Source: a virus
Direction: 5' to 3' (one strand)
Virus record (IMG/VR): IMGVR_UViG_3300021406_000020
Span: 1 to 42,645 of that record
Length of the DNA stretch: 42,645 bases
Shown here one piece after another: positions 37,666-42,645 of the stretch (position 1 is its first letter; every line of letters starts with the position of its first letter). Made by a program: the position numbers and the translations under genes. The notes beneath the pieces were generated by a model. That model was not told the DNA's origin. It searched no databases and saw nothing but the letters and a program-made list of their open reading frames with translations.

Positions 37666-39532
37666 CCATATCGGGGTCTAAGGGATGAGCGATACCAGCC
37701 TTTTTTAGTTCGGCGGCGATAACCTTATAGGCTTGTGGGGCTTTTTTCTGCAAATCTTGCAATCCGCGATGCACGGCAGGCGATTCAAATATGGTCTTTC
37801 CAAACTTCTTATCGGTGGCACGAGTAACGTAATCTCCTACCATCGTTCCTAAGATAGCGCCAAGTGGGCCGCCGATTTTATCTCCGATATACGTTCCGAG
37901 ATATTTCCCTCCGGCTTTCAAAGCAGAATGAAGAAGACTGCTTTTCATAGGAACCTTCTTCTTATCAAGCTTCTTCATGATATTCCGCGCCTGTACTAAT
38001 CGTTGGGTCTTCTTCATGGCACGGTTATAAAGCTCTTTATGTTTCGTGTTTTTTTCGACAGTCCTTCGAGCAGCCATTGAAAGCGACTTCATCGCCTCGC
38101 GTTTTGCGTTTGATTCAGTCATATCCCATTTTCTCCCCGAACCAGTTTCACTTCGCATCTTGTCAAAATGCGCGGTAGACATTTTTCGGTTTCCCACCTT
38201 TTTCCCTCCATTGCCGTAATTTTTATGATATTTTTCTGCTTCAGCACGAATGGCTTTTGCAGCTTCCTCACGATCAGATTCGGTGTACCCTTTCTTCATA
38301 TTCATATCCTTGATGGCGTCGTTTACGGTTTCATCCACATCTCCCGTAGAACCTTCAGCAGCAAGCATAGGGGCGATGTCGTCATGCACGGAGCCGATGT
38401 CTTTTTGATTCTGTTTCAAGGCATTGGAATAATCCGCAACATGATTTTCGTCTACTTCAGGGATATACCCATTGATGCCCATTTCTTCTATTCCTGCTTG
38501 ACCGTTTTTATCTGCGAGAGTTTTTCTTCCACTAATGGTCGGTTGAAGCATCTCTTGAGTGCCTTGTACGATTGCCTTTGCCGCCTGATTACTTGCAACA
38601 ATATTCTCATCAGGTGCGGGAGCGACAGGGGAAGATGGTGTTGGACTGGTTGTTTGAGTTTTTGTCGAAGGATTGGCTTGTGGTTCGGGGGGTAAATCGT
38701 TTGCTCCTGTATCAGTCGCAGCGGTAGTTCCTGTGTCCGTCGGTGCGGAAGGGGCAGAAGTGCCTCCCGTAAAATCTTGTGCGATACCTTGTGCAAGTCC
38801 TACGCCAGCCCCTATCGCTTCACCAGGAAAATCTTCGGGACCAGTCGTTACCGCAGCAATTCCCGCGTCCACTCCCGCGTCAGTTAAAGGTTTAGAAATA
38901 TAAGGCCATGCAGCAGAAATGCCTGCACCCAACGCGCCTACGCCTCCTAAAATCCAATCAGCCAATGAGGGAGATGACCCTGATGCATTAGAAGTATCCG
39001 AAGTTGGATTAGTCGCCGCATTTGCCGTGTTAATTCCTAGCGAAGAATTAAATCCATCCATGATTTTATTCACATAATTCTCCGTACTCCCATACGTGTT
39101 GTTCTCACCGTAAGTCGGATCGGTGTATGCCTGCGGGTCTCCCGTATTCCAATAGGATGCAATTTGAGAAGGGTTTAATTTCCCTAACGATGGGTCGGCG
39201 GGGTCGCCACTTGTTCCGAGGGTATAAATCGTGTTATAGGCAATTTCATTCTGTTGTTGGGGGGTGAGTTGTTGTCCTGGAGTATACTGAATCCCTGACT
39301 TCGGTGCCCAATTTTCTAAAAATCCTGGGGTCATTTGGAACGCACCGTTTGATTTCGCGCCATCCCCCGTTGAATCCCCCGCAGTATAATCTCCCCCTGA
39401 TTCCGCAAGTCCTATTTGTTTTTCCAACGCCAATACCCCAGGATCGAGAGAAGAAGCCTGAGAGGGTAATGAAGGGGGTTGAGCTTGTGGCTGAACCCCT
39501 CCCGCTGGTTGTGGGGCGAGTTCTGTATCCAT
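37505..39532 (-). CDS. Ejection/internal virion protein with lytic transglycosylase domain, 675 aa
   Basis: Residues 35-130 form a lysozyme-like SLT domain (LEKQIGLAESGGDY with likely catalytic Glu, SNGAFQMTPGF, SYWNTGDP). A membrane-like Ala/Gly segment (190-260) and a long basic helical C-terminus (390-675) follow. This layout matches ejected proteins that open the cell wall for DNA entry. Last gene of the late operon, overlapped by the plus-strand membrane gene. Confidence 0.72.
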   Translation of the reverse strand: MDTELAPQPAGGVQPQAQPPSLPSQASSLDPGVLALEKQIGLAESGGDYTAGDSTGDGAKSNGAFQMTPGFLENWAPKSGIQYTPGQQLTPQQQNEIAYNTIYTLGTSGDPADPSLGKLNPSQIASYWNTGDPQAYTDPTYGENNTYGSTENYVNKIMDGFNSSLGINTANAATNPTSDTSNASGSSPSLADWILGGVGALGAGISAAWPYISKPLTDAGVDAGIAAVTTGPEDFPGEAIGAGVGLAQGIAQDFTGGTSAPSAPTDTGTTAATDTGANDLPPEPQANPSTKTQTTSPTPSSPVAPAPDENIVASNQAAKAIVQGTQEMLQPTISGRKTLADKNGQAGIEEMGINGYIPEVDENHVADYSNALKQNQKDIGSVHDDIAPMLAAEGSTGDVDETVNDAIKDMNMKKGYTESDREEAAKAIRAEAEKYHKNYGNGGKKVGNRKMSTAHFDKMRSETGSGRKWDMTESNAKREAMKSLSMAARRTVEKNTKHKELYNRAMKKTQRLVQARNIMKKLDKKKVPMKSSLLHSALKAGGKYLGTYIGDKIGGPLGAILGTMVGDYVTRATDKKFGKTIFESPAVHRGLQDLQKKAPQAYKVIAAELKKAGIAHPLDPDMVKATSKAQAILKAKQKEKLQDFEPPLPPSSKKQSGLIPVPGTRKVQSPSKRQK

Positions 39533-39533
39533 G

Positions 39534-41159
39534 TTATGAACCGAAGATACTTCCCGATAGAGGATTTGGTGGGTTTGTTCCGCCAGGCACCGAGGTTACC
39601 GAAGTACCGCCCGCAACCGTCCCTCCCCCTGCTGCACCTGATGCACGGTTCGCAAGCGTCGCTTGCGCTTCTGCAGTGAGTTGGGCAAGAACCTGTTGAA
39701 TCGTCTGATTGTTCGCAGAACCTGCAACCAATGACTGTTGAAGCGCGCGTGAAGCATCGGTTACTGTTCCCCCTGGAGCCAAGAGAGGTGCCATCTGCGT
39801 TGCGAACGTCGTCAGATAGTTTCCAAGAGTTTGATATTTCGCCGCATCGGCACCCCTATACTGTCCACTTGCCCATTGCGCAGCGAGATTGCCGAGATTT
39901 AAGGTACTGGAATTAAGGTCGGGATTCTGTTGAAGATAACTTGTGATATTATCTGCTGCTCCTGTTCCTGCCGCGAGTGCTTGTTCAAGAGGAACCTGTG
40001 CCGCCCCTGCAGTTTCGCCACCCAATGTAGTCCCCAAATTAGCCAATGCAGATTGTGCTGACTGTCCCGAAGAACCACCTGCAGAAAGCGCAGCCAAGCC
40101 TGAATACTGCCCCGTCGCAGGGTTGAAAGTCTGCGTTGCAGGAGATTGACCAGGTTGCGGAGCGACCAATCCTGCTGCGCCTTGTAACCCAGTCTGTTGA
40201 GTTGACTGTTGACCAGTAGCCGTTCCTTCGAGTGCTGCCGCGCCTTGATACTCCGAAGCTAATGCTTCTTGTTGTTGGGTGTACTGATTCTGAATTACCT
40301 GTCCGCGTCCCTGCTGAAACTCTAGGGGGATAGGATTTTCGGAATTGAGAGCCAATGAATTAGCTTCGTTCTGCTTGCTCGTATTTAAATCTGCGAGTGC
40401 CTGTTGAGCGGTCTGTTGGGCCTGTGTGAAAGCTGCGGAAGGTTGAGAAGCAATTTGCGATTCCGTACCGACATCATTGTTAAATGTATTTCCCGTTGCG
40501 GTATTCGGGTTGCCCGAAGCATTCAAATCGGTTACAGGAGTTCCGTTCGGCCCTTGAGTTTGTGAAATAGAGGAAGTAGGCACTAACTGTCCTGCACCAT
40601 TATATGAGTATCCAGTCGGAGCTTGTCCACCACCAGTTCCTGAACCTGCGGAAGTACCAGTCGAATTATATTGTGGGGTAGTCGTTCCACCCGTAGTTCC
40701 TCCCGTTGCTGGTTTTTGATATTCTTGCCCCGCGCCATTTTGAAGCACTCCTTGAGCATTAAAAGCATAACCGGTAGGAATAGAGCTAAGTCCATACTTT
40801 GCAAGATTCTGTTGATATATTGAAGGCGTAGAAGAGCCACCGCCTGAAGGGGCGACTGAGGATACAGTCGCAGGATTTACATAGCCTGCGTAGCCACCTG
40901 AAGTACCTGGAGTTCCCGCAATAGTCGCTTGGGAAGGAACTGAAGAATAAGGGATACTCGAACCCGGAAGCGAATACCCCGCAAGACCGACATTTCCCCC
41001 TACCAATCCACTGACGGAAGGCCCTCCCGAACCCGCAGAACCCGCAGTTGCTGGTGTCGTTACACCACTTGTCTGCAATAAATTGCCTTGCGATTTATTA
41101 AGAAATGCATTCGTTGAAACTAATCCTGGTTGTGGAGCGAGATTTGATACGCTTTGCAT
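39534..41159 (-). CDS. Gly/Ser/Gln-rich internal or ejection protein, 541 aa
   Basis: Low-complexity Gly/Thr/Ser/Ala first 240 residues, then helical Gln/Ala-rich parts (FTQAQQTAQQALADLNTSKQ and onward) and a Gly-rich tail. The order neck, this, transglycosylase suggests an ejected virion protein. No signal peptide. Function by place and composition. Confidence 0.6.
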   Translation of the reverse strand: MQSVSNLAPQPGLVSTNAFLNKSQGNLLQTSGVTTPATAGSAGSGGPSVSGLVGGNVGLAGYSLPGSSIPYSSVPSQATIAGTPGTSGGYAGYVNPATVSSVAPSGGGSSTPSIYQQNLAKYGLSSIPTGYAFNAQGVLQNGAGQEYQKPATGGTTGGTTTPQYNSTGTSAGSGTGGGQAPTGYSYNGAGQLVPTSSISQTQGPNGTPVTDLNASGNPNTATGNTFNNDVGTESQIASQPSAAFTQAQQTAQQALADLNTSKQNEANSLALNSENPIPLEFQQGRGQVIQNQYTQQQEALASEYQGAAALEGTATGQQSTQQTGLQGAAGLVAPQPGQSPATQTFNPATGQYSGLAALSAGGSSGQSAQSALANLGTTLGGETAGAAQVPLEQALAAGTGAADNITSYLQQNPDLNSSTLNLGNLAAQWASGQYRGADAAKYQTLGNYLTTFATQMAPLLAPGGTVTDASRALQQSLVAGSANNQTIQQVLAQLTAEAQATLANRASGAAGGGTVAGGTSVTSVPGGTNPPNPLSGSIFGS

Positions 41160-41168
41160 AGTATTATT

Positions 41169-42299
41169 TTATACGTTTGATGAAGGTGAGAAAAGGAAAA
41201 GATTTGGATTTCTTGGTACGGGGGTCGAGCCGAGATCAACATTACTTTGTTTATTGGAGAGATAATACTCCATTCGTCCTAATCTTTCTTGATATAGTCC
41301 CCCGAAATAACCTGCTTTATCGGTGTCTTTGGCGATGCTTGAGAAGTATGTTCTTAATGCTCCATAAAGGATAGCATCGTGGAAATTGGGGTCTAGGAGA
41401 GGATATTGACCGATAGTAAACGTCCCTGCCCCTGCCTCGTTCGGGGCGTAGACAACAGGTTTTAAGAGCGTCGCTACGGTGTTTGATGTGAAGTTTTGAA
41501 TCTGATAGTTAAGTCCGTCTCCGAATGGCGGTGTAGCCGAGAATTGAAGATTCGTGAAAGTGAGGTCTACATTTTGCGGATAGCTTGAAAACGGCGTCCC
41601 AGTTGCCGTCACGATATTTGAATTAACCGAAATCCCTGCCGAAGCGATAGTCCCCGTTACATCCGCATAAGTCAGGTCAGGAGTGTTAATCTGGGCGTAA
41701 AGAGTGATAATTTCGCCCGTAGCCGAAGGGATAGGCCAAAACTGAAGCTCGTTGTTATACATGAAGAAATACGCAGGATACGCCGCAGTGTAGGGCAGAG
41801 CATTGATTTTGACCCATTCTTGGACGGAGTTTATTGGATACGCAATATAAACCAGTTGTCCGATGGTAATCGAAGCAGTCTTTAACTTGGAGATATTTGC
41901 CGGAAGTCGATAAGACTGTACCCCAACACAGGACAATGAATTAGTAGTTTGGATTGCTGTCGTGGGGGACTGCCAAGTGATTGAGGTTGAGCCTTGTGTG
42001 AAAAATACCGTTCGTTGTTCGCCGTCCGAAAAGACTACTAACTGATGACAGGAAATGAATGTCCACGCCGATGAAAGCGTAGCCGATGTAGAACCTGAAG
42101 CGAGAGTCGAGGTAGTAATTGTAAGCGTCTGCGGCCCGACGGTCGTCATGGTGAATGAACGTTCGTTGTCAAAATACCGCAAAAGTAAATACCGATGCTC
42201 CTGATTTAAGAGAAACGAAGCCAACGTCTGATTGGCCGTCGTGTTGTTCTGAGCGAGGGTGGTAAATTGCGTCTGAAGTTGTTGGAAGGAAAGGGCCAT
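41169..42299 (-). CDS. Putative head-tail neck/adaptor protein, 376 aa
   Basis: LQFWPIPSATGEIITLYAQ and the helical end (FHDAILYGALRTYFSS, KAGYFGGLYQERLGRMEYYL) are common in head-completion/neck proteins of short-tailed phages. First gene of the tail-ejection operon with a GTACACACA-box promoter whose +1 is the ATG. No enzyme motif. Confidence 0.65.
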   Translation of the reverse strand: MALSFQQLQTQFTTLAQNNTTANQTLASFLLNQEHRYLLLRYFDNERSFTMTTVGPQTLTITTSTLASGSTSATLSSAWTFISCHQLVVFSDGEQRTVFFTQGSTSITWQSPTTAIQTTNSLSCVGVQSYRLPANISKLKTASITIGQLVYIAYPINSVQEWVKINALPYTAAYPAYFFMYNNELQFWPIPSATGEIITLYAQINTPDLTYADVTGTIASAGISVNSNIVTATGTPFSSYPQNVDLTFTNLQFSATPPFGDGLNYQIQNFTSNTVATLLKPVVYAPNEAGAGTFTIGQYPLLDPNFHDAILYGALRTYFSSIAKDTDKAGYFGGLYQERLGRMEYYLSNKQSNVDLGSTPVPRNPNLFLFSPSSNV

Positions 42300-42305
42300 A
42301 ATTGA

Positions 42306-42342
42306 ATTATATTCTTTATTTTTTAGGAAATAATGTGTGTAC
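42306..42342 (-). promoter_or_regulatory. GTACACACA-box promoter of the neck gene
   Basis: GTACACACA at 42342-42334, 22-bp spacer, TATAAT at 42311-42306, six bases to ATG 42299. The box touches the stop of the glycine-rich fibre. Confidence 0.8.
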
Positions 42343-42645
42343 TAGAAGGTTATCTGATATACAACGCCATTATTTCCGTTATTCCCAGTTGTTCCATTAC
42401 CTCCATTTGTAGAATGTCCACCTCCCGATGCTGTGCCTCCTATTCCTCCTGTGCCTCCGGTGCCGTGATTGACATTCCACGAACCCGACCCTGTGATTGA
42501 ATTTGAAAGTATTATAATTCCACCTCCATTCCCACCACATCCACCACCACCACCACCACCACCACCACCATTACCACTACTTGCAAAGTTTCCATTACCT
42601 CCATTTCCACCCATCCCACCATTGCCACCATTTGCCTCTACGATT
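42342..42645 (-). CDS. Glycine-rich tail fibre, C-terminal part (continues from the left end)
   Basis: The frame is open at the right edge and in phase with the left-end part (position 2 equals 42512). It ends NGNNGVVYQITF*, after further GGTGG/GNGG repeats. Together they form one 476-aa fibre. Confidence 0.8.
   Translation of the reverse strand, partial: IVEANGGNGGMGGNGGNGNFASSGNGGGGGGGGGGCGGNGGGIIILSNSITGSGSWNVNHGTGGTGGIGGTASGGGHSTNGGNGTTGNNGNNGVVYQITF
42511..42645. repeat. Terminal direct repeat (same as 1-135)
   Basis: 135 bp identical to positions 1-135 except two adjacent bases (GA at 127-128 against TC at 42637-42638). It is the overlap of a circular assembly. It includes the (CCA)10 triplet run that encodes polyglycine. 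Confidence 0.9.

Noticed and set aside
37962-38796. Plus and minus frames inside the ejection-protein gene (for example 38168-38695 and 38488-38796)
   Set aside because: Shadows of a long gene with better composition and motifs; no start signals.
39943-40149. Plus-strand Ala/Pro/Cys-rich frames opposite the 541-aa gene
   Set aside because: Products of reading low-complexity Gly/Ala/Thr DNA on the other strand.
1-42645. Recoded stop codons (TGA as Gly or Trp) as in some CPR lineages
   Set aside because: TGA ends many genes in ATGA overlaps, and recognised proteins need no read-through.

Overview
The window is one complete, circularly permuted phage genome of about 42.5 kb. Positions 1-135 recur at 42511-42645 with two mismatches, and one glycine-rich fibre gene runs across that junction in frame. 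The gene set is that of a short-tailed (P22-like) virus: terminase, portal, scaffold, coat, neck and propeller-type tail proteins and an ejection protein with a lysozyme domain, but no tail tube, sheath or tape measure. No integrase, repressor, DNA polymerase, helicase, tRNA or CRISPR array was recognised. TGA works as a stop, so the code is standard. Several gene products are exported and Thr/Ser-rich, with phrases such as VGIGT and LSWSS. That style recalls Candidatus Patescibacteria (CPR) proteins, so a CPR host is a reasonable but unproven inference.

Nearly all genes are on the minus strand. Reading in that direction from a divergent control region at 36.90-36.98 kb: (1) fibre/adhesin module 36.9-31.8 kb; (2) lysis-type module 31.8-30.4 kb with small membrane proteins and a papain-like peptidase; (3) a structured intergenic region at 30.1-30.4 kb with a plus-strand small RNA candidate; (4) a three-gene cluster with Shine-Dalgarno sites, then a secreted lysozyme-like protein; (5) early/DNA module 28.3-15.1 kb with a Rep-like HTH protein behind an attenuator, NinG-like nuclease, two DNA methyltransferases, RNA ligase, ERF recombinase, an SSB-like protein, many small Cys-rich proteins and a GroES/zinc-ribbon/GroEL operon; (6) packaging and head genes 15.1-3.9 kb; (7) tail, neck and ejection genes 3.9 kb to 1 and on from 42.6 to 37.5 kb. 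Two plus-strand genes (36983-37665) face this last operon and overlap it.

The genome is rich in intervening elements. The major capsid gene is split by a group I intron carrying an HNH gene. The large terminase carries an intein in which a second HNH gene lies in a different reading frame with its own promoter. Three more HNH genes stand between conserved genes, one of them flanked by a 13-bp direct repeat.

Expression signals are unusual. Most genes have no Shine-Dalgarno sequence. At twelve genes a sigma70-like -10 hexamer stands 6-8 bp before the ATG, in ten of them exactly 6 bp, so the predicted transcript starts on the ATG (leaderless mRNA). Four late-type promoters share the box GTACACACA exactly 22 bp upstream of the -10, and a GGGG-centred dyad recurs in three promoters. 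All of this was read by eye; no database search or folding program was run.
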